The notes under the pieces: model-generated | Told to the model about the DNA's origin: nothing | Database searches by the model: none | What the model saw: only the letters and a program-made list of their open reading frames with translations | Translations under genes and position numbers: made by a program | Source of the DNA: an uncultured Lachnospiraceae bacterium | GTDB taxonomy: Bacteria > Bacillota > Clostridia > Lachnospirales > Lachnospiraceae | Length of the DNA stretch: 51,008 nucleotides | Direction: 5' to 3' | Assembly: GCA_910586125.1 (NCBI GenBank) | Contig: CAJUHP010000026.1 | Span: 1 to 51,008 of the forward strand | Part shown: in pieces, positions 43,456-51,008 of the stretch | Position numbering within the stretch: position 1 is the stretch's first letter | Layout: each line of letters begins with the position of its first letter

Positions 43456-44376
43456 TCAGGGCAAAATATGCCCTGCTGCCAGATACAGCCTGTACCATTC
43501 CTCTCTCTCCAGCCGTATCTCGCTGCCCGCGATAATCTCTGCCAGTCTCTCCTCGCTGGCCGTTCCGGCTACCACCTGCATCCCGGCGGGATGTCTCAGA
43601 ATCCAGGCCGCTGCTATGGCGGTATCGCTGACCTCATACTTTTCTGCCAGACTCTTTAAAACTTTATTCAGCTCTTTGTACTCCTCGCTGCCCAGAAAAC
43701 ATCCTCTCCAGCCCGACATCTGGAACGGGGACCATGCCTGGATCGTCATATCCTGAAGACGGCAGTAATCCAGCACGCTCCCATCCCGATCCGCAGAGCC
43801 CGCCGTCTCCATGTTCACCTCCACGCCGTTTGCGATCATATTGGAGACAGGAATGCTGAGCTGTAACTGATTGGCTGCCAGGCTCTGCCCCACATATTTT
43901 TTCAGCAGACGAATTTGGGACGGCTTGTGGTTGGATACGCCGAAATACCGGACCTTGCCGCTCTGCTCCAGGCGGTCGAAAGCTTCCGCCACCTCCTCCG
44001 GCTCCACCAGGGCATCCGGGCGGTGCAGGAGAAGAACGTCCAGATAGTCCGTTTGCAGCCGCTTCAGGATCTTGTCCACCGACGCCAGAATATGCTCTCT
44101 GGAGAGATCATAATATCCCTTTCGGATTCCGCACTTGGACTGAAGAATCAAATCCTCTCTTTTCAGTGAAAGATCTCCCTGCATGGCCTCTCCAAAGAGC
44201 TCTTCGCTGCGTCCGCCCCCGTAAATGTCGGCATGATCAAAGAAATTGGCTCCTCGCTCCACCGCGCTGTGAATAAAATGATTCATTTCCTCCCTGCCAA
44301 GCTGCGCCAAACGCATACAGCCAGGAACCACGGCCGGAACTTTCAGGGAAGTATTCCCCCACTTGACCTGTTTCAT
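43456..44376 (-). CDS. aldo/keto reductase, YdhF-like
   Basis: This 306-residue TIM-barrel oxidoreductase uses NADPH to reduce carbonyl compounds. The catalytic tetrad is visible: Asp47 and Tyr52 (FFDHADIYGGG), Lys81 (LQSKCGIRK) and His118 (LLLHRPD). The sequence resembles the YdhF group. The physiological substrate is unknown. GGGAGG precedes the ATG at 44376; the longer frame from 44601 runs into the divergent gene and is rejected. Confidence 0.92.
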   Translation of the reverse strand: MKQVKWGNTSLKVPAVVPGCMRLAQLGREEMNHFIHSAVERGANFFDHADIYGGGRSEELFGEAMQGDLSLKREDLILQSKCGIRKGYYDLSREHILASVDKILKRLQTDYLDVLLLHRPDALVEPEEVAEAFDRLEQSGKVRYFGVSNHKPSQIRLLKKYVGQSLAANQLQLSIPVSNMIANGVEVNMETAGSADRDGSVLDYCRLQDMTIQAWSPFQMSGWRGCFLGSEEYKELNKVLKSLAEKYEVSDTAIAAAWILRHPAGMQVVAGTASEERLAEIIAGSEIRLEREEWYRLYLAAGHILP

Positions 44377-44561
44377 TTTGTAATTCCTCCCTCTGCTTTT
44401 TTCTCCCAAAACCCTTTCTTTGCCTGCGGCGGCTGCATCCTGCTGCCCATTTATAAATGGTGTCACTTTCCGCCCTCCGGCATAAACTATAAAAAAACCA
44501 TCCGGGCATGATCCGGCAAATTTCCCAATAGATTTCCCGTCATGTCCTGAAAGGATCTCCC

Positions 44562-45047
44562 ATGCAGGATACCCCGCGCCTGACCTTTCTCTATCTGGCA
44601 CAGAACAATGCGCCCCAGGCTATGGCCTGGGTGAAAGGTGGCCCTGATGCTCCCCGCTTAAGCGGTCTGGTCAAATTTTTTGAAACGCCTTATGACGGCG
44701 TACTGGTGGAAGCTGAGATCTTCGGCCTTCCCAATATCACAACGCCTGGCTCCTCGGATTTCTATGCGATGCACATCCATGAAAACGGCGATTGCTCCCA
44801 CGGCTTTTTTGATACCGGCGGCCATTATAACCCGGGAGATATGCCCCATCCGGCCCATGCCGGCGATCTGCTTCCCCTTTTGGGCAATCAAGGCTATGCC
44901 TGGTACGCTTTCTACGACAAACGCTTTACGGTTCGGGAAATCATCGGGAAATCCGTTGTCATCCACTCCATGTCGGACGATTTCACCAGCCAGCCGGCCG
45001 GCAACTCCGGCCGCAAAATCGGATGCGGCGTGATCCGCCCTGTCTGA
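44562..45047 (+). CDS. Cu/Zn superoxide dismutase-like protein
   Basis: This 161-residue protein has the full Cu/Zn SOD ligand set: His71 and His73 (AMHIHENGDCS), bridging His88 (GGHYNP), His96, His99 and Asp102 (MPHPAHAGDLL), and His135 (VVIHSMSDDF). Cys78 and Cys155 match the structural disulfide. The catalytic Arg is probably Arg151 in GNSGRKIGCGVI. It has no signal peptide, whereas most bacterial Cu/Zn SODs are exported. AAAGGA precedes the ATG at 44562. It could be a true dismutase or a metal-binding relative. Confidence 0.85.
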   Translation: MQDTPRLTFLYLAQNNAPQAMAWVKGGPDAPRLSGLVKFFETPYDGVLVEAEIFGLPNITTPGSSDFYAMHIHENGDCSHGFFDTGGHYNPGDMPHPAHAGDLLPLLGNQGYAWYAFYDKRFTVREIIGKSVVIHSMSDDFTSQPAGNSGRKIGCGVIRPV

Positions 45048-45105
45048 GAGCGCGGGCGATAAAAAACTTATTTTAACGCGGAATATCTTCTCTTAAAGGG
45101 TAAAA

Positions 45106-45204
45106 GACTGTTGCAAAATAAAGATTTTGTACAAAATATGGCATCGACACTTGAACGGACACAGCCATATGTTGTATCGTATCCGCGTTTTGCAGCAGCC
45201 CCCC
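45106..45204. repeat. palindromic dispersed repeat, copy 2
   Basis: A diverged copy of the element at 36413-36504. Left end GACTGTTGCAAAAT, right end GTTTTGCAGCAGCCCC, with shared inside GATTTTGTACAAAATATGGC and ACAGCCATAT. It lies between the convergent SOD-like and rsmI genes. Confidence 0.7.
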
Positions 45205-46089
45205 TTATCCTTTCTTATCGCTCTCCTGCAGCACAGCCTGATAGATCTCCCTTTTGGAAACGCCTCTGTCTTTGGCAACCTGTTTCATCGCTTCTTTCTT
45301 ATCCATACCTTCACGCAGATAGCGGCTCATATGCTCCGCGACGGATGTCTGCCGCCAGCTCTCCTGCTGTTCTTTCCTCTGCTCGTCAAAGGATTTTCCT
45401 CCGATCACCAGCACATACTCCCCGCGCGGCGCTTCCTTTGCCAGCCTGGAAACCTCTGCGGCCAGGGTCGTATAACGCACTTCTTCAAATTTTTTTGTCA
45501 GCTCCCTACAGAGCGCCATCGGACGGTCGCCCAATTCCCGCTCCAATTCTTCCAGCGTTTTTTTTAGGCGGTGAGGCGCCTCATAGAGAAGAATGGTACG
45601 GCTTTCTTTTTTGAGATCCATAAGGACCCGCTCCCGTTCTGCCTTATCCGGCGGAAGGAAGGCTTCAAAGCAAAAGCGCCGGGCCGGAAGCGCCGACAGG
45701 GTCAGTGCCGTGATGCAGGCCGACGCTCCCGGCAGACTTGTTACTTCCACGCCGGCTTTTACACACTGGCGTACCAGCTCCTCGCCGGGATCGGAAATAG
45801 CAGGCGTACCGGCGTCGGTCACAAGGGCGACCGCAAGCCCTTCCTGTATCCGCTCTACCAGCTCTCTGGCCTTTTCTACTTTATTGTATTCGTGGTAGCT
45901 GGTCATAGGCGTGCGTATTTCAAAGTGATTCAGCAATTTTATGGTATTGCGCGTATCCTCCGCCGCGATCAGATCCACCTCTTTTAAAATACGGAGGACG
46001 CGGAATGTGATGTCCTCCAAATTTCCGATGGGAGTCGCGCACAGATAGAGTTTTCCCTGCCCGGTGGCCGTCTCTTTTTTCTCACTCAT
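45205..46089 (-). CDS. rsmI: 16S rRNA (cytidine-2'-O-)-methyltransferase
   Basis: RsmI methylates the ribose of C1402 in 16S rRNA. The 294-residue protein has the tetrapyrrole-methylase fold with CATPIGNLEDITFR near residue 18 and TDAGTPAISDPG near 87. The C-terminal RsmI helix-turn-helix (KKEAMKQVAKDRGVSKREIYQAV) is complete. The ATG at 46089 follows GGAGGGGG; a longer frame from 46200 overlaps trmN6 and is rejected. Its place after trmN6 is conserved in Firmicutes (yabB-yabC). Confidence 0.95.
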   Translation of the reverse strand: MSEKKETATGQGKLYLCATPIGNLEDITFRVLRILKEVDLIAAEDTRNTIKLLNHFEIRTPMTSYHEYNKVEKARELVERIQEGLAVALVTDAGTPAISDPGEELVRQCVKAGVEVTSLPGASACITALTLSALPARRFCFEAFLPPDKAERERVLMDLKKESRTILLYEAPHRLKKTLEELERELGDRPMALCRELTKKFEEVRYTTLAAEVSRLAKEAPRGEYVLVIGGKSFDEQRKEQQESWRQTSVAEHMSRYLREGMDKKEAMKQVAKDRGVSKREIYQAVLQESDKKG

Positions 46090-46120
46090 GTCTTTCCCCC
46101 TCCATTCCCCGTGTACCGCC

Positions 46121-46891
46121 TTATCCGTTTCGTGCCGCCTCCGGCTGTCTTTCGCCGGTTTCGCCGTAGATCTCATAAATCTCGTCCGTATAGCCCCCAT
46201 CGTCCCGATAGACGATCAGCGGTTTTTCCACGCGCAGTTCGCGCCCGGCTCCTTTTACACCCGCAATCAGAACGAGGCTGGCTTCTTTGTCCCGGCGCGA
46301 ATGGACCAGGCGCATCCTCTTTGGCTCGATCCGGCAGCGGCTCATCTGTGTCAGGATCTCCGCCAGCCGGCTGGGCCGGTGTACCATATAAAAGTATCCT
46401 CCGGACTTTAACAGCGCTGCCGTCTCCTCCACTACATCCTGGAGCCGGCAAAGGATCTCATGCCGGGCGATGGCTTTGGCGCTGTCGGAGTTCTTCAGTC
46501 CGCAGTGATTCTCCATGTAAGGGGGATTGCAGGTAATCACATCAAAAGAAGCCCCGCCAAAGCGCTTTGAGGCTCCTATGATATCTCCTGTGACAATATC
46601 TATTTTCTCTTCGAGTCCGTTCAAGCTTACGCTTCTGCGGGCCATATCCGCCATATCCGGCTGGATCTCCAGGCCCGTAAAATGCGTCCCCTGCGTTTTC
46701 GCCGCAAGGAGAATCGGAAGAATTCCTGTTCCCGTTCCCAGATCCAGCACGTTTCCTGCCGTTTTCACCGATGCAAATCCGGATAACAGCACGGCGTCCA
46801 TGCCAAAACAAAACTTCTTCCCATTCTGTATAATCCGATACCCGTTGCGGTGCAGTTCGTCGATCCGTTCGTTTTCTTTCAGCCAGGTCAC
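46121..46891 (-). CDS. trmN6: tRNA1(Val) (adenine37-N6)-methyltransferase family protein
   Basis: This 256-residue SAM-dependent methyltransferase has the binding motif VLDLGTGTGILPIL and the N6-adenine signature CNPPYMEN. It is the YabB/TrmN6 family found beside rsmI. The start is the GTG at 46891, with GGAG seven bases upstream inside the ricT end and only four bases after the ricT stop. An ATG at 46984 lies well inside ricT and is rejected. Confidence 0.9.
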   Translation of the reverse strand: MTWLKENERIDELHRNGYRIIQNGKKFCFGMDAVLLSGFASVKTAGNVLDLGTGTGILPILLAAKTQGTHFTGLEIQPDMADMARRSVSLNGLEEKIDIVTGDIIGASKRFGGASFDVITCNPPYMENHCGLKNSDSAKAIARHEILCRLQDVVEETAALLKSGGYFYMVHRPSRLAEILTQMSRCRIEPKRMRLVHSRRDKEASLVLIAGVKGAGRELRVEKPLIVYRDDGGYTDEIYEIYGETGERQPEAARNG

Positions 46892-46895
46892 GTCT

Positions 46896-47816
46896 TTACT
46901 CCAGTTTGGATTTTTCTGTTTTTTCCAGAGCCTCCAGCTCTTTGATATCGGTCTCGCCTTCTTTGTCCTGGTTTTTCTCTGCATTCTTTCCTTTTTTGCG
47001 GCGGGGACGGAACTTTAACTGGTCTACAGGATACTCCAGAATCTCTTTCTCATCTTTCTCCACACTGACGATCACTTTGACCAACTGGCGCAGAACATTG
47101 ACGCTGGCTACCTCTCCCTTCAGGCCGTCCGCCGTCAGGACCGTATCCCCCACAGCAGGCAGGCGGCTGTTCAGATATTCATATGTCTCCTGCTCGTTCT
47201 TTAAACAGCACATCAGACGGCCGCAGGCGCCGGATATTTTTGTCGGATTGAGCGAAAGGTTCTGTTCCTTGGCCATCTTGATTGAAACCGGGACAAATTC
47301 GGGCATGTAGCTGTGGCAGCATAGCCCGCGCCCGCAGATCCCCACGCCTCCCAGGATCTTTGTCTCATCCCTGACGCCGATTTGGCGCAGCTCAATGCGC
47401 GTCTTAAAGACGGACGCCAGATCTTTGACCAGCTCACGGAAATCGACACGTCCGTCCGCTGTAAAGTAAAACAGAACTTTATTGTTATCAAAGGTGTACT
47501 CGGCCTCTACCAGCTTCATCTCCAGCTTATGCTTTTTAATCTTCTCCTGGCAGATCCGAAAGGCTTCTTTTTCCCGCTCGTTGTTGCGTACCACAATCTC
47601 CTCATCGCGTTTTGTGGCGGTGCGCAAAATCGGTTTCAGCGGGGAAACCACCCTGTCGTCCTCCACCTCCCGGATATTCATAACCACTGTGCCGTATTCC
47701 ATTCCGCGGGCGGTCTCCACTATCACGTGATCTCCTTTTTTCAGATCAAAATTCAGGGGATCAAAATAGTAGATTTTTCCGGCGGATCGAAAACGCACGC
47801 CTGTTACTCTTATCAT
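46896..47816 (-). CDS. ricT: RicT/YaaT (PSP1 family) protein
   Basis: This 306-residue PSP1-domain protein matches RicT (YaaT), part of the RicAFT complex that carries 4Fe-4S clusters and directs RNase Y processing in Bacillus. The conserved cysteines are in VGICGRGLCCHSY and SGACGRLMCC. The C-terminal 35 residues are charged and probably disordered. The ATG overlaps the holB stop (ATGA), as in many Firmicutes. Confidence 0.93.
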   Translation of the reverse strand: MIRVTGVRFRSAGKIYYFDPLNFDLKKGDHVIVETARGMEYGTVVMNIREVEDDRVVSPLKPILRTATKRDEEIVVRNNEREKEAFRICQEKIKKHKLEMKLVEAEYTFDNNKVLFYFTADGRVDFRELVKDLASVFKTRIELRQIGVRDETKILGGVGICGRGLCCHSYMPEFVPVSIKMAKEQNLSLNPTKISGACGRLMCCLKNEQETYEYLNSRLPAVGDTVLTADGLKGEVASVNVLRQLVKVIVSVEKDEKEILEYPVDQLKFRPRRKKGKNAEKNQDKEGETDIKELEALEKTEKSKLE

Positions 47817-48817
47817 AATCCATTCTCCTTTATCGTCAATAACATCAGCTCCATCGTCAGCTCAAAATTGACATTGGCGCCGAGCCGCATTCTGGCTGTA
47901 TCAATTGCTTTTAGAATCTCTTCGATCCCATGGAACGAAGAGCGGGAAGAAATCTCTCGGATGGAGCGATATTCCTCCTTAAAAATAAATCCAACCGTGT
48001 CCTGTGTCGCCTTAAACATCAGCACATCCCGATACCAGAGTTGCATGAAATCCAGACATTCATTCATGTCCATCTTTTCTTCCTTCCACTGCTTGAGTAC
48101 CTCGATGATCTGAGAAATATCGAGCGCACTTTCACTGCGCAAAAGGGAAGTCACCGACCGCCGCAGCTTGGAAAAATCCTCCGATGACGCCAGCGCGATG
48201 GCTTTTCCCAGATTCCCTCTGGCAAAGGCTGTGCAGATATCCGCCTCGCTCTTTGATATCGGAAGCTTCTCCAACAGATATTCACGGATCACGTCGTCAT
48301 AGAGCGGCTTCAATTTCAATGTGATGCAGCGCGATAAAATCGTGGGCAGAAAAGCGTCGGAGCGCGTGGTTAAAAGCAGGATCACCACATATGCCGGCGG
48401 TTCTTCCAGCGTCTTTAACAGCGCATTTTGTGCCTGAACCGTCATCTTCTCTGCATCGTCTACAATATAAATCTTATAGGGACTGCTGTAGGGACGGATC
48501 AGCGCCGTTCCGTTTAACTGCTCCCGGATATCGTCAACGCCGACGCCTTCTTTCTCGTGCGTCACATAGATCACATCCGGATGGTTGTCCGACAGAAACT
48601 GAACACAGGAATGGCAGCTCCCGCAGGGTTCTCCCACCATCCCCTCCCGGTTCTTCTCGCACAGCAGCGTCATGGCAAACGCTTTTGCCAGCGTCTTGCG
48701 CCCCATACCGGCTTCTCCGGTGAGAATATAGGCATGGCTGATCTGCCCTCTGTCAAGGGTGCGCTTAAAATACTCTTTTATTCTCTCATTGCCTAAGATA
48801 TCAGAAAAACCGGACAT
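47813..48817 (-). CDS. holB: DNA polymerase III delta' subunit
   Basis: HolB is part of the clamp loader. The 334-residue protein has the AAA+ start (ILGNERIKEYFKRTL, GEAGMGRKT), a zinc knuckle (CGSCHSC) and the sensor segment NALLKTLEEPP. Length fits the family. GGGGAGG precedes the ATG at 48817. It heads a holB-ricT-trmN6-rsmI run. The 150 bases upstream hold no gene. Confidence 0.95.
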   Translation of the reverse strand: MSGFSDILGNERIKEYFKRTLDRGQISHAYILTGEAGMGRKTLAKAFAMTLLCEKNREGMVGEPCGSCHSCVQFLSDNHPDVIYVTHEKEGVGVDDIREQLNGTALIRPYSSPYKIYIVDDAEKMTVQAQNALLKTLEEPPAYVVILLLTTRSDAFLPTILSRCITLKLKPLYDDVIREYLLEKLPISKSEADICTAFARGNLGKAIALASSEDFSKLRRSVTSLLRSESALDISQIIEVLKQWKEEKMDMNECLDFMQLWYRDVLMFKATQDTVGFIFKEEYRSIREISSRSSFHGIEEILKAIDTARMRLGANVNFELTMELMLLTIKENGL

Positions 48818-48968
48818 GAAACTACCTCCCCCTGAATGATTGCTTAAAAACGTCCTGACAAAACCCCCGTTTTTGTCAGAAGCGTCTGCGGCATTTACCT
48901 GTGCATTCTTTGTAAGTATAACACAGAATGAAGCTTTTTTCTATCTTTTTACAAAAAAATCAGACTTG

Positions 48969-50486
48969 TTATTTGTTTTCCTCCAGAAAAGATAATGCTT
49001 TCAGTACCTCTATCTTTTTGCCGCTCGGATCTTTGAGACCATGCAGGCTTTTTCCTCTCTCCTGAAGCCACAGAATATATTCCAGGGATTCGCAGCCGAT
49101 CTGCTCCCCAGGGGCAAGAAGGGGAATTCCCGGCGGATACAGCCATAAATACTCCGCGCTCACGCGCCCCGCACTGTCAAGGAGAAGGATTTCTTCTGTT
49201 TCCTCAAGGATAGCCTCCGACGGCGTCATAATCTGCCTTGGTCTTTGTAGCGTTCTCTCTTTACAGCAGCCAAAATTTTCCGCTCCCTTTTCCCATTCCA
49301 AGTTTAAATCACATCTTTTGAACGCATATTTTTTATCCAGCTTTTCTACCGCTTGGCAGAGATCCTCATACATTTCTTCCGTATCCCATACGCTCGTCAT
49401 CAAAATCACATAGGTATCCATATAAGCTTCCGGCTGGATATGACAGTTTTTTAGATCCTCATACAATTCTTTTCCGCTCACGCCCTCCGCACCCAGAATC
49501 AATTTGGAAGGCTCCCTGCTTTTCCCTGGCTCAAGGAGATGAATGCGATTCCCCTTTCTCAGACGTTTTCGCAAATTCATCAGTCTCTGATAATACGCGT
49601 TCATTTCATGCGTTCCCTGCGGCGACGCGAGAAAACGGATACAGGAATCAATCGAGGACATCAGTACATAAGAAGGACTGCTGCTCTGAAAGATTGCCAT
49701 ATACCTGGCTGCTTCTTTCGCCAAGTGGGGATTCGCATTCTTAGAGATATGCAGTATGGCTGTCTGAGTCAGAGCGGGAAGCGTTTTGTGCAGACTCTGG
49801 ATCACAAGATCCCCTCCCAAACATACCGCGCTCGGAGAAAATGTTTCTTCGCTTATAGATTCATCAAAATTCCGAATATGCAAATGAGCGCCGTGTGCCT
49901 CATCCACTATAAGAGGGATTCCAAAGGAATGAATTATCTGTGCCATAACTGCAATATCGCTGATCACTCCTTCGTACGTCGGGCTTGTCAGGATCACGGC
50001 TCTTATTTCTGGATGTTCTGTCAACTCTTTTTCCAGATCCAAGGGAAGATATCCACAATCAATTCCGGTTTTTTCGTCTATTTGTGGATAAAGGTATCGC
50101 GGACGAAGATTTCTCAGGAAAACGGCATGATAGACGGATTTATGGCAGTTACGGCCCATCAAAATGGTTTCGCCTGGTTTGGCAGAGGCAAAAACAGCGC
50201 TGAGAAGACATGCGGTGCTGCCGTTGACACTGTAGAGAGAACTCTGTACACCATAGTATTTTGCTGCATAATCCATGGATTCTTTTAGAATTCCTTCCGC
50301 GTGATGCAGATTATCAAATTCGTCGATTTCTGTGATATCAATCGCCCAAGGCAGCGATTCGGGAAGATATTCGGAACGGATTTGTCTTTTATGACCAGGC
50401 ATATGAAAAGGGCGGTGCTTTTCTTTCGCGTATTGGATCAGCTTCTCATATAAGGAAGGGTTCAGGGGTGCATCTTTTTTTTTCAT
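48969..50486 (-). CDS. Orn/Lys/Arg decarboxylase family PLP enzyme (YaaO-like)
   Basis: This 505-residue fold-type I PLP enzyme is the short, soluble form of the arginine/lysine/ornithine decarboxylase family, as YaaO and SpeA. The PLP lysine is Lys234 in QSLHKTLPALTQ; HMPGHK near residue 28, NGSTA near 88 and VDEAHGAHL near 194 are also present. It probably makes a polyamine, but the amino acid substrate cannot be read from sequence. AGGAG lies 11 bases before the ATG at 50486. The gene order next to holB resembles B. subtilis yaaO-tmk-yaaQ-yaaR-holB, without the three genes in between. Confidence 0.9.
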   Translation of the reverse strand: MKKKDAPLNPSLYEKLIQYAKEKHRPFHMPGHKRQIRSEYLPESLPWAIDITEIDEFDNLHHAEGILKESMDYAAKYYGVQSSLYSVNGSTACLLSAVFASAKPGETILMGRNCHKSVYHAVFLRNLRPRYLYPQIDEKTGIDCGYLPLDLEKELTEHPEIRAVILTSPTYEGVISDIAVMAQIIHSFGIPLIVDEAHGAHLHIRNFDESISEETFSPSAVCLGGDLVIQSLHKTLPALTQTAILHISKNANPHLAKEAARYMAIFQSSSPSYVLMSSIDSCIRFLASPQGTHEMNAYYQRLMNLRKRLRKGNRIHLLEPGKSREPSKLILGAEGVSGKELYEDLKNCHIQPEAYMDTYVILMTSVWDTEEMYEDLCQAVEKLDKKYAFKRCDLNLEWEKGAENFGCCKERTLQRPRQIMTPSEAILEETEEILLLDSAGRVSAEYLWLYPPGIPLLAPGEQIGCESLEYILWLQERGKSLHGLKDPSGKKIEVLKALSFLEENK

Positions 50487-50544
50487 AGCATTATTATCTC
50501 CTAGAGAAATGTTTTTATAGGGAATAAGGAAATGGCCTTATGAA

Positions 50545-50605
50545 AAAAAGATAACCAGCGGCGGGGAGAAAAAATATTTTTCTCCCCGCCGCTGGTTATC
50601 TTTTT
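50545..50605. terminator. very long perfect hairpin terminator
   Basis: Left arm 50545-50573 and right arm 50577-50605 are perfect inverted copies of 29 bases with a 3-base loop. Each arm has a GC-rich core (CCAGCGGCGGGGAG) with A/T tracts on both sides. It terminates the tRNA operon read on the minus strand and could stop readthrough from the other side. Confidence 0.88.
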
Positions 50606-50633
50606 CGCGCGCCCGCCTTATAGCATGACAAAA

Positions 50634-50706
<73 letters not shown>

Positions 50707-50712
50707 ACTTAG

Positions 50713-50786
50713 TAGCGGGAGCAGGATTTGAACCTGCGACCTTCGGGTTATGAGCCCGACGAGCTTCCGGACTGCTCCATCCCGCG
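50713..50786 (-). tRNA. initiator tRNA-fMet (CAT)
   Basis: Anticodon loop CTCATAA with the three G-C pairs GGG/CCC of initiators, and an unpaired first base (C1 against T72), both hallmarks of initiator tRNA. Discriminator A. No encoded CCA. Confidence 0.95.
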
Positions 50787-50813
50787 TTAATGACAAATAT
50801 GAAATTGTCTGAG

Positions 50814-50896
50814 TGGGGGAAGGTGGATTCGAACCACCGAAAGACACTGCTAACAGATTTACAGTCTGCCCCCTTTGGCCACTCGGGAATTCCCCC
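50814..50896 (-). tRNA. tRNA-Tyr (GTA)
   Basis: Acceptor GGGGGAA/TTCCCCC, anticodon stem CAGAC-loop TGTAAAT-type giving anticodon GTA, and a long variable arm, as expected for bacterial tRNA-Tyr. Discriminator A. Confidence 0.95.
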
Positions 50897-50946
50897 ATAT
50901 TATTTTACTGATTCCGACGGCTGACCGTGCTTTGAATCAGACAGCA

Positions 50947-51008
50947 AGCCGATAATCGGACTCGAACCGATAACCTGCTGATTACAAATCAGCTGCTCTG
51001 CCAATTGA
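50947..51008 (-). tRNA. tRNA-Thr (TGT), 5' end cut by window
   Basis: On the minus strand the D-arm, anticodon stem GCTGA/TCAGC with loop TTTGTAA (anticodon TGT) and T-arm TCGG-TTCGAGT-CCGA are clear, followed by TATCGGC. The first bases of the acceptor stem lie outside the window. Confidence 0.93.

Overview
The window looks like a chromosomal piece of a gut-type Clostridia, most likely Lachnospiraceae: overall GC near 50%, strong AGGAGG ribosome binding sites, TTGACA/TATAAT promoters, a clostridial T-box, and genes in the order yaaO-holB-ricT-trmN6-rsmI. The species cannot be named from the sequence. tRNA genes lie at both ends (Lys at the left; Phe, fMet, Tyr and Thr at the right).

Layout. 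1-7.1 kb is housekeeping: thioredoxin, a small unknown protein, TrmB, a D,D-carboxypeptidase fused to a Lit-like membrane domain, an exonuclease, a Gfo/Idh oxidoreductase and an AbrB-type regulator. 7.2-14.6 kb (minus strand) is a branched-chain amino acid operon with two acetohydroxyacid synthases in tandem, followed by ilvC and ilvD, driven by a strong promoter with an attenuator-like leader. 14.9-22.7 kb is a peptide natural-product locus. 23.0-27.9 kb is a sucrose regulon: LacI-type repressor, sucrose-6-phosphate hydrolase and PTS transporter, with two copies of one operator. 28.0-30.2 kb holds a peroxiredoxin, several small unknown genes and AT-rich debris. 30.3-36.4 kb is a three-gene phosphorelay: a lone receiver, a hybrid kinase with an HPt domain, and a hybrid kinase fused to a DegV lipid-binding domain. 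36.5-43.4 kb has a DUF4091 protein and a T-box-controlled leuACDB operon. 43.4-50.6 kb has an aldo-keto reductase, a Cu/Zn superoxide dismutase-like protein and the rsmI/trmN6/ricT/holB/decarboxylase group.

The candidate undescribed system is the peptide locus. A 48-residue precursor gene (20209-20355), too short for ordinary gene callers, ends in a Gly-Gly site followed by a 17-residue, two-cysteine core. Downstream in one operon are an ABC exporter without a C39 peptidase domain, a JAMM-type metalloprotease, a radical SAM/SPASM maturase and a second paralogous ABC exporter. Divergent to it is a 65-residue secreted peptide that looks like a pheromone precursor, convergent with a 647-residue regulator carrying two XRE helix-turn-helix domains. 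The two transcription units share a 65-bp dyad whose ends form the -35 elements of two mirror-image promoters. The proposal, which is inference, is a quorum-controlled ribosomal peptide whose leader is removed after Gly-Gly by the JAMM protease. The centre of the locus is AT-rich while the outer transporter and the first half of the regulator gene are GC-rich, which suggests replacement of a cassette inside a resident locus.
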